Shown: positions 28,035-36,554 of the stretch, piece by piece
Numbering within the stretch: position 1 is the first letter of the stretch
How the letters are laid out: each line of letters begins with the position of its first letter
Source of the DNA: Roseateles noduli
Lineage (GTDB): Bacteria; Pseudomonadota; Gammaproteobacteria; Burkholderiales; Burkholderiaceae_C
Direction of reading: 5' to 3'
Assembly (NCBI GenBank): GCA_002205125.1
Contig: NIOE01000002.1
Location: forward strand, 496,001 to 560,000
DNA length: 64,000 bases
Notes under the pieces: generated by a model
The model's database searches: none
Seen by the model: the letters and a program-made list of their open reading frames with translations, nothing else
Told to the model about the DNA's origin: nothing
Made by a program: the position numbers and the translations under genes

Positions 28035-28847
28035 TCAGCCTTCAGGCGGGGTGGCGCCGTATTTCCCCGGCGTCACGCCGAAGGTCCGCTTGAACAGCGC
28101 GATGAAGGCGCTGACGTTGTCGTAGCCCAGCTCCAGCGCGATCGTCGTCACCGGCTTTCCAGCGGCGAGCAGCTCCAGCCCGCGCAACAGCCGCACGCGC
28201 TGTCGCCATTCGGTGAAGCTGAAGCCGGTCTCCTCGGCGAAGCGCCGCGTCAGCGTGCGCGGCGCGATGCCGGCCCAATCGGCCCATTCATCGAGCCGGC
28301 GTTCGTCGTCGGGTCGGGCCGACAACGCGCGGGCGATCTTGAGCAAGCGCTCGTCCGAAGGCATCGGCAGGCCGAGCGCCACCGGCGGCGCCGCTGCGAT
28401 CTCATCGAGGATCACGCCCGCCAGGCGTGTCTGCGCCGCGTCGAGCGCGGTGGCAGTCTCCGGCCACATCGCCGCCCGCGCGACCGCTTCGCGCAGCAGC
28501 CCGGACACGGCCACGATCCGCGGTTCCGTCGGCAGCGCTTCGCTACCCACAGGGCTGACGTAGACGCTCCAGCCGGCGAAGGGCCCGTGTGAGCGCAGCC
28601 CGTGCGGGACGTCCGGCGGAATCCACACCGCATGTGTCGCGGGCACGACCCAGCGGCCATCGCTCACGTCGACCGTGAGCAGACCCTGGATTGCACCGAG
28701 CATCTGTCCGCTCGCGTGCCGATGGCGACGCGTCGATCGGCCGTCGACGGAGCTCTGCTCGACCGCGCGCAACAGCAGCGATTCGGCGTGGGCGGCCGTC
28801 TCGAAGGTCTTCGAGGCTCGGGATGCGGCGACTCGTCGTGGCGTCAT
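28035..28847 (-). CDS. AraC-family transcriptional regulator with cupin domain
   Basis: A 270-residue regulator. The N-terminal cupin-like sensing domain covers about residues 30-110 (HRHASGQMLGAIQGLLTVDV, THAVWIPPDVPHGLRSHG). Two helix-turn-helix motifs lie at the C-terminus (LDEWADWAGIAPRTLTRRFA and ITTIALELGYDNVSAFIALF-type), ending FKRTFGVTPGKY, the usual AraC signature. Its target is unknown; the divergent small gene at 28935 is a candidate. Confidence 0.9.
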   Translation of the reverse strand: MTPRRVAASRASKTFETAAHAESLLLRAVEQSSVDGRSTRRHRHASGQMLGAIQGLLTVDVSDGRWVVPATHAVWIPPDVPHGLRSHGPFAGWSVYVSPVGSEALPTEPRIVAVSGLLREAVARAAMWPETATALDAAQTRLAGVILDEIAAAPPVALGLPMPSDERLLKIARALSARPDDERRLDEWADWAGIAPRTLTRRFAEETGFSFTEWRQRVRLLRGLELLAAGKPVTTIALELGYDNVSAFIALFKRTFGVTPGKYGATPPEG

Positions 28848-28934
28848 CGGACTATCTTATGTCTTCAATGCCGTACCCAGGCCAACCATCGCTCCCTACG
28901 ATTCATCCATCCCATCACCACCAGGAGCAGACGG

Positions 28935-29186
28935 ATGAAAGCCCAAGACATGTTGCCCGACGGGCAGAACCAGATCGAACGCAACGGCACCGTGGTCCGC
29001 AAGGGCACCGTCGGCGCGTTCCTCGTCAATGCGAAGGCGTGGGGCGATCCGGCCGTCGACGCCGACCGCCGCGCCGACGCCGAACGCGACATCGTGGAAG
29101 CGCTGCCCGCCTTGCGCGAGCTCGGCCTGTTCGACGTCCTCGAGGTCCGGGACGACCGGCTTCGAGCGCTGCTCGACACGCACTGA
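28935..29186 (+). CDS. Small conserved-looking hypothetical protein
   Basis: An 83-residue protein starting at the ATG at 28935, with a good AGGAG ribosome site nine bases upstream. The sequence (GQNQIERNGTVVRKGTVGAF, AERDIVEALPALRELGLFDV) has no signal peptide or membrane helix and ends in an acidic helix. I cannot assign a function. It is divergent from the AraC regulator and 94 bases before the flavin reductase, so it may be under that regulator's control. Confidence 0.7.
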   Translation: MKAQDMLPDGQNQIERNGTVVRKGTVGAFLVNAKAWGDPAVDADRRADAERDIVEALPALRELGLFDVLEVRDDRLRALLDTH

Positions 29187-29280
29187 CGCGCACCGACGCG
29201 CACCGACGCCCAGGCGCGCACATTGACCTGTCGCCCGACAGTGGCAGACTCCGCGACGATCCCTCTCCAGGAGCGTCGCC

Positions 29281-30678
29281 GTGAGTGAACCCATCGAGTC
29301 CTCGGACTCTTTCGATGCCATCGTCATCGGAGCCGGCCAGGCCGGCCCCGCGCTGGCCGAGCGCATGTCGCAGGCCGGCTGGCGCGTCGCCGTCATCGAG
29401 CGCTCGCGCGTCGGCGGCACCTGCGTCAACACCGGCTGCATCCCGACCAAGGCGATGGTCGCCAGCGCCCATGCCGCCTGGGTCGTCCGCGAGGCCGCGC
29501 GCTGGGGCGTGCGGGTGCCGGAGCAGGTCGGCGTGGACCTGCCTGCCGTCATTGCGCGCAAGGAACGCATCTCCGGCGAGTCCCGGCAGAACGTCGAGAA
29601 ATGGCTGCGCGGCATGGACAAGGTCGAGCTGATCATGGGCCACGCGCGTTTCGAGGATCCCCACACCGTCAGCGTCGATGGGCGCCGCCTGCGCGCGGAC
29701 CGCTTCTTCATCAACGTCGGCGGCCGCCCCGCGCAGCCCGGCGTCGAGGGCCTGGACAGCGTGCCCTGGCTCAGCAACGCGTCGATCATGAAGCTCGAAG
29801 AACTGCCGCGACACCTCGTCGTCGTGGGCGGCAGCTACATCGGACTGGAGTTCGCTCAGATGTTCCGGCGCTTCGGCTCCGAGGTGACTGTCGTGCAGCG
29901 CGGGCCGCGGCTGGTGCCTCGCGAGGACGCCGATGTCTCCGAGGCCTTGCGCGGGATTCTCGAACGTGAAGGCCTGACCATCCGCACCGGCGCCGAATGC
30001 GTGAAGCTCGCGCCGGCGGAGGAGGGCGTCGCCGTGCAGGTGAACTGCCAGACCGGCGAGCCCGAGGTCCGCGGCAGCCACGTGCTGATCGCCACCGGGC
30101 GCAAGCCCAACACCGACGACCTGGGCCTGGACCGCGCCGGCGTACGCGTGGACGAGCGCGGCAACATCGTCGTCGACGACCAGTTGCGCAGCAGCGTGCC
30201 GCACATCTGGGCGCTCGGCGATTGCAACGGTCGCGGCGCGTTCACGCACACGTCGTGGAACGACTTCGAGGTCACCGCGGCCAACCTCTTCGACGGCGCC
30301 GATCGCGGTGTCGGCGACCGCGTCGTGACCTACGCGCTGTACACCGATCCGCCGCTGGCGCGCATCGGCCTCGGCGAGCAGGAGGTGCGCGCCAGCGGCC
30401 GTCCCGCGCTGATCGGCACGCGGCCGATGACGCGCGTGGGCCGCGCCATCGAGAAGGGCGAGACGGAAGGCTTCATCAAGATCCTCGTCGACGCGGAGTC
30501 GAAGGCGATCCTCGGCGCGATGGTGCTGGGCGTCGACGGCGACGAGGCGGTGCAATCGCTGCTCGACGTCATCGCATCGAAGCGCCCGTACACCGACGTC
30601 ACCGCCGGCGGCGTGCGCATCCACCCGACGGTGAGCGAACTTCTGCCGACGGTGCTGCAGTCGCTGAAGCCCCTGTAG
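29281..30678 (+). CDS. FAD-dependent pyridine nucleotide-disulfide oxidoreductase, mercuric-reductase-like
   Basis: A 465-residue class I flavin disulfide reductase. The FAD-binding VIGAGQAGPALAERM (about residues 15-30) is followed by the redox-active disulfide in GGTCVNTGCIPTK. The NAD(P)-binding VVVGGSYIGLEFAQMFRRFG is near 180, and the second FAD motif IWALGDCNGRGAF is near 315. The C-terminal dimer domain has VRIHPTVSELLPT, with the active-site His. It lacks an N-terminal HMA domain and the C-terminal vicinal cysteines of true MerA, so mercury reduction is unlikely. The start is GTG. The substrate is unknown. Confidence 0.9.
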   Translation: MSEPIESSDSFDAIVIGAGQAGPALAERMSQAGWRVAVIERSRVGGTCVNTGCIPTKAMVASAHAAWVVREAARWGVRVPEQVGVDLPAVIARKERISGESRQNVEKWLRGMDKVELIMGHARFEDPHTVSVDGRRLRADRFFINVGGRPAQPGVEGLDSVPWLSNASIMKLEELPRHLVVVGGSYIGLEFAQMFRRFGSEVTVVQRGPRLVPREDADVSEALRGILEREGLTIRTGAECVKLAPAEEGVAVQVNCQTGEPEVRGSHVLIATGRKPNTDDLGLDRAGVRVDERGNIVVDDQLRSSVPHIWALGDCNGRGAFTHTSWNDFEVTAANLFDGADRGVGDRVVTYALYTDPPLARIGLGEQEVRASGRPALIGTRPMTRVGRAIEKGETEGFIKILVDAESKAILGAMVLGVDGDEAVQSLLDVIASKRPYTDVTAGGVRIHPTVSELLPTVLQSLKPL

Positions 30679-30770
30679 CCCCAGAAGTTCAGTCAGAGCC
30701 CGACAGCGCCCGGCGGGTATGAGCCTTGCCATGCGTAGTCACCGCATGGTGCGGTTTCAAGAGGCTCGCG

Positions 30771-31625
30771 ATGGACCGCCCTGCACAACGACGCCCCGGC
30801 GCGACGCCGACGCTCTCTGCCGTCACGGCAGGGAATCCCGTGCCCTCGCTGCACATCGTCGAGATCGTCGGCGCGGTGCCGTCGGACGAAGCGCCCGATG
30901 AGGCTTGCCCGCTCGCCACTGCCGCCCATCGGCTCGGCGCGACGCGCCTGGTGGAGCGCCTCGTGAATCGGCATGGCAAGGGCGGCAACGTCCGCTTCAC
31001 GGTCGTCTGCCCCGCGGACGGGCCGTACGCGGAACGCTTGCGGGATCTCGGCGCCGACACCGTCATCGTTGCGATGCCCGACGACCCGCCGTGGCATGCG
31101 ATCCAGGTGCTCATCGGGCTCATCCGCAACAAGCAGGCGGCGGTGCTGCACGCGCACCTGCCGAATGCGCATCGCCTCGCCGGTCTTGCCGGCGGCATCA
31201 CGCGTACGCCAGTGCTGGCCACCGTGCAGGGCGCCCAGATGGACATGCCGGATCTGGAAGTGCATCGCCTGATTGCGAGCCAGCTCAGCGTCGTCACGGA
31301 GGCGAGCTACTTCCATGCGCTGGGGCTGGGTCTTTCGCCGGACCGCATCAGCCTTGATCCCTTCGACGCAGAGGATGATGACGAGGAGGCGGCGCAGAGC
31401 CTCGACGCCATCGGACAACGGCTTCGGCAGCTCGCTGCGCCCGCGGAGTCGCGCGGCGCTGCGCAAGCGCGTTCGCTTGCGCAGCCGCTGGCGCAGGAGG
31501 TTGTCGCGCCGATCGCGGTCAACGCGTCGGCCGCACAGGCTGCGTCTGCTGCACCGGTCGCAATCCTCGCCGTGCTCGATGAACTCGAACCTTCGCCCGC
31601 TCGCGCGGCGGGATTCAAGGCCTGA
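30771..31625 (+). CDS. Glycosyltransferase family 4-like N-terminal domain protein, half length
   Basis: A 284-residue protein resembling only the acceptor-binding N-terminal half of GT4 enzymes. The pattern is GNVRFTVVCPADGPYAERLR, VIVAMPDDPPWHAIQVLIGL, AVLHAHLPNAHRLAGLAG and VLATVQGAQMDMPDLEV. After SPDRISLDPFDAEDDD, where the donor-binding half with its E-x7-E motif should begin, there is an acidic stretch and an Ala-rich tail. No continuation is visible in other frames downstream. It is either a truncated remnant or a non-catalytic variant. The start ATG at 30771 is chosen over an upstream frame extension without support. Confidence 0.6.
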   Translation: MDRPAQRRPGATPTLSAVTAGNPVPSLHIVEIVGAVPSDEAPDEACPLATAAHRLGATRLVERLVNRHGKGGNVRFTVVCPADGPYAERLRDLGADTVIVAMPDDPPWHAIQVLIGLIRNKQAAVLHAHLPNAHRLAGLAGGITRTPVLATVQGAQMDMPDLEVHRLIASQLSVVTEASYFHALGLGLSPDRISLDPFDAEDDDEEAAQSLDAIGQRLRQLAAPAESRGAAQARSLAQPLAQEVVAPIAVNASAAQAASAAPVAILAVLDELEPSPARAAGFKA

Positions 31626-31788
31626 TCGGCCATTGCTCGATGCACCGCGCGAGAACCGCGCAGGCATCGGGATTGCCAGTCTTCCCTTGCAAGGGTGCCG
31701 CGACGGTTCGCGATGCGACAGGACGCGATGCGAACCGCGCGGTGGCCCCCGGCAAGACCTTCAATCCACAGCTTCCAGGAGATCCACC

Positions 31789-32226
31789 ATGAACCCCCGT
31801 TCCAAGATCACCACCGCGGCAATGGCGATTGCGCTGGCTTCCGGCGTCGGCTTCCTTCACGCCCAGAGCGGCGGCCAGGGCGGCAGCTCCGGCTCCGTGG
31901 GCGCGCGCGATCAGACCAACGATCCGCTTTCCAACAACAACGACCAGGGCAAGGCGCCGCCTGCGACGCCGGCCGCCAACCCGAGCACCGGTCAGCCCGC
32001 GACCACGAACGACTGGCAGAACAGCCAGCCGGCCACAAGCAGCCAGAACAACGGCAACAATCAGACGACCGAGCAGCGTCAGGACCCCAATGTCCGCACG
32101 CAGACCGATCCGATGCCGATGAGCGCGCCTGCTGCCGGCACCTCGTCGACGGATACGTCGACGATGAGCAACGACAGCACCAGCACCACCGACACGACGC
32201 TGCCGGCGCGCGCCGACCGCAACTGA
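31789..32226 (+). CDS. Secreted low-complexity Ser/Thr/Asn/Gln-rich protein
   Basis: A 145-residue exported protein. It starts at the ATG at 31789 with a strong AGGAG site, and the signal peptide is clear (ITTAAMAIALASGVGFLHA, cut before QS). The mature chain is almost entirely low-complexity (GGQGGSSGSVG, NDWQNSQPATSSQNNGNNQ, TSSTDTSTMSNDSTSTTDT), with no cysteine and no domain. It is probably disordered in the periplasm or outside the cell. A good terminator follows at once, so it is monocistronic. Function unknown. Confidence 0.8.
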   Translation: MNPRSKITTAAMAIALASGVGFLHAQSGGQGGSSGSVGARDQTNDPLSNNNDQGKAPPATPAANPSTGQPATTNDWQNSQPATSSQNNGNNQTTEQRQDPNVRTQTDPMPMSAPAAGTSSTDTSTMSNDSTSTTDTTLPARADRN

Positions 32227-32245
32227 TTTCGCTGTCATCACCGAG

Positions 32246-32269
32246 GGCGGCCCGCGTGGCCGCCTTTTT
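32246..32269 (+). terminator. Rho-independent terminator after the low-complexity gene
   Basis: A seven-base-pair GGCGGCC/GGCCGCC stem with a five-base loop is followed by TTTTT, 20 bases after the stop codon. Confidence 0.85.
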
Positions 32270-32328
32270 CGTGGGCGCTCCCGTACGTGCGACGGCAGCG
32301 CGTTTACCGCGAACCTGTGCCGATGCCT

Positions 32329-33252
32329 TCAGCGCGTCCTGCGCGCCAGCCAGACCCCGATCGCGACCAGCGCCATGCCGGCCATCGCGAGGCCGGTCAG
32401 CGTCTCGCCGAACAGCGCCCACGCGATGAGCGCGGTCGTCGGCGGCGTCAGGTAGAAGAGGCTGGCGACATTGACCGCGCTGCCTCGGCGGATCAGCACG
32501 TTCAGCAGACTGACCGCGCCCAGCGACAGCACCAACACCAGCCACGCCAGCGCGAAGACGAACTGACCGGTCCACTGCACCTGCATCGTCTCGGTGATTG
32601 CGGCAATCGCGGCGGTGACGAGCAGGCTCGGCACGAACTGGATGATCGATCCGGTGCGCAAGTCGAAGGACGGACAGAACTTCTTCTGGTAGAGCGTGCC
32701 GGCGGTTATGCCGATCAGCGCGATGACGGCCGGCAGGAGCATCGTGATCAACGCGCCGCCGGGGACTGCCGCGATCTTCTGCGCGACGACCAGTCCGACG
32801 CCGAGGAAGCCGACGCCCAGACCCAGCCACTGCATCGGAGCGATGCGTTCGCCGAGGAAGGCGCGCGCGCCGAGCGCCGTGACCAGCGGCTGCAAGCCGA
32901 CGACGAGCGCGGTGATGCCGGCCGGCAGGCCGTGCGAGATCGCGGTGAACACGCCGCCCAGATAGACGCCGTGCACCAGCAGACCCGTCACCGCGATGTG
33001 CCCGCACGCGGCCATCGAACGCGGCCAGGGCGCGCGCAGCACCAGCACGACGGGCAGCATCAGCGCGATGACCGCGGCGTAGCGCCACGCGAGGAAGGTC
33101 AGCGGCTCCGCGTCGGGCAGCCCGAACTTCGCGCCGATGAAGCCGGTGCTCCAGACGGCGACGAAGAGCAGGGGCAGCAGGCCGCCTGCGCCGTGCGCGG
33201 GCGGGGCGGGAGGCTTGGGCGAGGTTGACGGCGAGGCAGGCGACGGGCTCAT
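32329..33252 (-). CDS. EamA/DMT-family transporter
   Basis: A 307-residue inner-membrane permease with about ten predicted helices in two EamA repeats (for example LLPLLFVAVWSTGFIGAKFG and ITALVVGLQPLVTALGARAF, then LYQKKFCPSFDLRTGS opening the second half). It ends in VAIGVWLARRTR. I start at the ATG at 33252, which gives a short Ser/Pro-rich leader; an upstream extension would overlap the efflux gene's 3-prime region. It is 40 bases after the NodT-type gene on the same strand and may be the last gene of the efflux unit. Substrate unknown. Confidence 0.86.
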   Translation of the reverse strand: MSPSPASPSTSPKPPAPPAHGAGGLLPLLFVAVWSTGFIGAKFGLPDAEPLTFLAWRYAAVIALMLPVVLVLRAPWPRSMAACGHIAVTGLLVHGVYLGGVFTAISHGLPAGITALVVGLQPLVTALGARAFLGERIAPMQWLGLGVGFLGVGLVVAQKIAAVPGGALITMLLPAVIALIGITAGTLYQKKFCPSFDLRTGSIIQFVPSLLVTAAIAAITETMQVQWTGQFVFALAWLVLVLSLGAVSLLNVLIRRGSAVNVASLFYLTPPTTALIAWALFGETLTGLAMAGMALVAIGVWLARRTR

Positions 33253-33292
33253 GGGGCCCGATGCTAACGAGGACGTGTCGTCGACCGGGCGG

Positions 33293-34798
33293 CTAGCGCG
33301 TCGGGTTTTCCGCAGCGTCCCCCCCACCGCCGAAAGCTCGGAATGCCGAGACGGCCGCTCGCGCATGGTTCGCGTCCAACTGCGCGAGTTGATCGCGCGC
33401 GGCGAGCAGCAGCCGGTCTTCCTGCAGCACCTCGATCAGGCTGGCCGCGCCGCCCTTGTAGGCGTCCTCGGCCGCGTCGCGCGCGACCTGATGCGCACGG
33501 ACTTCCTGCACGAGGTCGCCGCGTTGCAGCTCCAGCTCGGAGAGCGAGACGATCGCATTCTCGACGTCCTCGGTCGCACGCAGCATGCGCTGGCGCACCT
33601 GCGCGAGCGCCTCCGCGCGCGCGCCTCGCGCCTGGGCGACTTCCGCGTCGACGCGGCCGAAGTCGAACAGCCGCCAGTGCAGTCCCAGCAGCGCCTGCGG
33701 CTGGAACGCGTCCGAGCTGAACAACCCGCCGTGCAGACTGGAAGCGCCGAGCACGCCACCCAGCGTCAGGCGTGGGTAGTACTCGGCGGTCGCGATGCCG
33801 ATGCGCGCCTGGCTGGCGTCGAGCTGGCGCTCGGCGGCGATGACGTCGGGACGACGGCGCATCAGCGTGGCGGGCGTCAGATCGCCGGGCAAGGAAGGCA
33901 CGCGATACGTGGAAGTCCGCGACGACTGCGACGACTGTGACGACTGCGAAGGCGCGACCAGCCTCGCCGCATAGGTGCCGGCCTGCTCGCCCATCAGCAC
34001 GTCGAGGCGATGCTGCTGTTGAGCGAGCTCAGTCCGCAGCGGCGGCAGCGTGCCGCGCGCCTGCAGCTGCAGCGCCTGCGCTTCGGCGACTTCGCGCTGC
34101 GCAGCGAGCCCGCCTTTGAAACGATCCTGGATCAGTTGCAGCAATTGCGACTGCGTGCGCAGGTGGGCTTCGGCGACCTCGATGCGGGCCTGGGCGCCGC
34201 GCACGCGGAAGTAGGCGTCGGCCGCTTCAGCGGCGACGGTCACGTGCGTGCCCAGTCGAGCGGCCTCGGCGGCCTGCCATTCGGCGACGGCCGCGGCTTC
34301 GCCCTGGCGAAGTCCGCCGGCGAGGTCGGCTTCCCAGCTCGCGCCCACGCCCAGCGTCTGCAGCGTCTGGTTGCGGTCATAGCCGGGGAAGCCGCGCGCC
34401 AGCGAGCCTTCGGGGCTCTTCAGCGACTGACGCTGGGTCAGCAGCTGTCCTTGCACCGCGCCTTGCGGCAGACGCAGAGCGCCTGCGCCTTGTGCCGCGG
34501 CGCGAGCCTGCTCGACGCGCGCCAGTGCGACCGCGAGGCCCAGGTTCTGATCGAGCGCGCGCTGCACGATGGCGGTCAATGCGGGATCGTGGAAGTCCTG
34601 CCACCACGTACCCAGCGTGGCCGGCGCGACGCCGTCCTGGTGCTGCGCGATCAGGGACTGGCCGGCGAAGTGCTCATCGAGCGCGCGGGGGCGTTCGCCC
34701 GACGAGGGCATCTGGGCGCAGGCGACGAGGAAGGCCGCCAGTGCGAGAGGGGCGAGCCGCATCAGCGGGCGGAAGGAAGCGGACGGCAGGAGCGACAT
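33293..34798 (-). CDS. Outer-membrane efflux lipoprotein, NodT/TolC family
   Basis: A 501-residue outer-membrane factor. The ATG at 34798 has GGGAGA upstream and opens a lipoprotein signal with lipobox LVAC (APLALAAFLVACAQMP). Two OEP repeats follow. The first is about residues 60-255 (WWQDFHDPALTAIVQRALDQ). The second is about 280-480 (PATLMRRRPDVIAAERQLDA, ATAEYYPRLTLGGVLG, HWRLFDFGRVDAEVAQARG). A run of SQS repeats near residue 265 is specific to this copy. With the upstream HlyD and EmrB genes it forms a tripartite efflux pump. Confidence 0.93.
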   Translation of the reverse strand: MSLLPSASFRPLMRLAPLALAAFLVACAQMPSSGERPRALDEHFAGQSLIAQHQDGVAPATLGTWWQDFHDPALTAIVQRALDQNLGLAVALARVEQARAAAQGAGALRLPQGAVQGQLLTQRQSLKSPEGSLARGFPGYDRNQTLQTLGVGASWEADLAGGLRQGEAAAVAEWQAAEAARLGTHVTVAAEAADAYFRVRGAQARIEVAEAHLRTQSQLLQLIQDRFKGGLAAQREVAEAQALQLQARGTLPPLRTELAQQQHRLDVLMGEQAGTYAARLVAPSQSSQSSQSSRTSTYRVPSLPGDLTPATLMRRRPDVIAAERQLDASQARIGIATAEYYPRLTLGGVLGASSLHGGLFSSDAFQPQALLGLHWRLFDFGRVDAEVAQARGARAEALAQVRQRMLRATEDVENAIVSLSELELQRGDLVQEVRAHQVARDAAEDAYKGGAASLIEVLQEDRLLLAARDQLAQLDANHARAAVSAFRAFGGGGDAAENPTR

Positions 34799-34874
34799 GG
34801 CGGGTCTCCCAGGAGGTCGGGGGGAATCGGGGCGTTCGGGACGAACGAGGACGAAGGGTGGGCATCGATCGCGA

Positions 34875-36554
34875 TCAATGCGCATCGGCGGAGGGGGCGG
34901 CCGGCGGCGCGATCTTGCGCAGCATCGGCACGAACACCAGCGCGACGACGAAGCAGCCCATCACGATCAGGAAGGCGTCGGCGAAGGTCATCGTCAGCGC
35001 CTCGCGGTAGGTCAGCGACCAGAGTTGCCGCAACGCGGCGGTGGCGGCGTCGCTCGACGGCATCGACGCCGACAGCGACGACCCCACCGACGCCAGCAGC
35101 TGGTTCATGGACTCGTTGCTGGTGTTGAGGTGTTCGGCCAGGCGCTGGAAGTGCAGGTTGGTGCGGTCGTTGAGGATGGTGGCGCAGGCCGCGATGCCGA
35201 TGGCGCCGCCGAGGTTGCGCATCAGGTTGAACAGCCCCGAGGCCAGCTTCAGCCGCGCCGGCGGCAGCGCGCCGAGCGCCAGCGTCACCACCGGCGGCAC
35301 GCAGAGCTGCTGCCCCATGCCGCGCAGCGCCTGCGGCAGCAGCAGCTGGGCCGAGCCCCAATCATGCGTGATGGGCGCGAACTCCCACATCGAGATCGCG
35401 AAGAGCGAGAGCCCGGCGAAGAGGATCCAGCGCAGGTCGAAGCGGCCGGCGAGGAAGGCATACAGCGGGATCGACAGCACCTGGAACACGCCGGTGGAGA
35501 ACACGGCCAGGCCGATGTCGAGCGCGCTGTAGCCGCGCACGCGGCCGAGGAACAGCGGCGTCAGGTAGATGGTGGCGAAGATGCCGATGCCGGTGATGAA
35601 CGAGAACAGGCTGCCCAGCGCGAAGTTGCGTTCCTTGAGCGCGCGCAGGTCGACGATGGGATGCGCGTGGGTGAGGCTGCGGGCGATGAAGGCGATGCCC
35701 GTCACGCCGGCGATCCAGGCGGTGGCGACGATGGTGGAATCGCTGAACCAGTTCCAGCGCGGGCCTTCCTCCAACGTGTATTCCAGGCAGCCGAGGAACA
35801 CGGCGAGCAGCACCATCGACAGGTAGTCGGCGCCCTTGAGCAGCGAGAGGTTGGGCTTGTCGACGCGGACCATCATCGGCACGACGACGGTGACGACCAG
35901 GCCGGGCAGCAGGTTGATGTAGAAGAGCCACTGCCAGGACAGCACGTCGGTGATGTAGCCGCCGACGACGGGGCCGAGTGTCGGCGCCAGCGACGCGATC
36001 GCGCCGATGGTGGAGGCGGCGATCACGCGCTGCTTGCCGCTGAAGTACATGAACGCGGTGGTGAAGACCATCGGGATCATGGAACCGCCCATGAAGCCCT
36101 GCAGCGCGCGGAAGGCGATCATGCTCTGGATGTTCCATGCCAGGCCGCACAGCAGGCTGGTCAGCGTGAAGCCCAGCGCCGAGACGGCGAACAGCCAGCG
36201 CGTGGACATCACGCTCGCGAGCCAGCCCGACAGCGGGATCACGATGATCTCGGCGATCAGGTAGCTGGTCTGCACCCAGGTCGTGTCGTCCGCGCCGGCG
36301 GAGAGACCGCCGCCGATGTCGCGCAGCGAGGCGGAGACGATCTGGATGTCCAGCAGCGCGATGAACATGCCGACGCACATGGTCGCGAAGGCCAGCACCT
36401 TGTCGCGCGTCGTCAACTGGTCGATGGGGATGACGATGTCGGACCAGAAGGGCGGCCGCTTGCGCGGCGGGGCAGACGGTGGCGAGGACGGCGGTGAAGA
36501 CGGCGGTGAAGACGGCGGCGCCCCGCCGTCCGCCGGGGCGAGGGCGGCACTCAT
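34875..36554 (-). CDS. DHA2-family MFS drug exporter, EmrB-like
   Basis: A 559-residue, 14-helix major facilitator. Family motifs are visible: MFIALLDIQIVSASLRDI in helix 1, TTWVQTSYLIAEIIVIPLSG in helix 2, and the motif C-type APTLGPVVGGYITDVLSWQW in helix 5. An N-terminal tail has PPSSPPSSPPS repeats. The start ATG at 36554 overlaps the stop of the HlyD gene by four bases. It should be the inner-membrane pump of the three-part efflux system; the drug is unknown. Confidence 0.94.
   Translation of the reverse strand: MSAALAPADGGAPPSSPPSSPPSSPPSAPPRKRPPFWSDIVIPIDQLTTRDKVLAFATMCVGMFIALLDIQIVSASLRDIGGGLSAGADDTTWVQTSYLIAEIIVIPLSGWLASVMSTRWLFAVSALGFTLTSLLCGLAWNIQSMIAFRALQGFMGGSMIPMVFTTAFMYFSGKQRVIAASTIGAIASLAPTLGPVVGGYITDVLSWQWLFYINLLPGLVVTVVVPMMVRVDKPNLSLLKGADYLSMVLLAVFLGCLEYTLEEGPRWNWFSDSTIVATAWIAGVTGIAFIARSLTHAHPIVDLRALKERNFALGSLFSFITGIGIFATIYLTPLFLGRVRGYSALDIGLAVFSTGVFQVLSIPLYAFLAGRFDLRWILFAGLSLFAISMWEFAPITHDWGSAQLLLPQALRGMGQQLCVPPVVTLALGALPPARLKLASGLFNLMRNLGGAIGIAACATILNDRTNLHFQRLAEHLNTSNESMNQLLASVGSSLSASMPSSDAATAALRQLWSLTYREALTMTFADAFLIVMGCFVVALVFVPMLRKIAPPAAPSADAH

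Noticed and set aside
29281-30678. Mercuric reductase (merA)
   Set aside because: The redox Cys pair is shared by all class I disulfide reductases. The N-terminal metal-binding domain and the C-terminal vicinal cysteines of MerA are missing, and no mer genes are nearby.
34569-36497. A 640-codon plus-strand frame opposite the EmrB gene
   Set aside because: The product is His/Arg/Asp/Gln-rich low-complexity sequence, while the minus strand encodes a full 14-helix transporter with family motifs.
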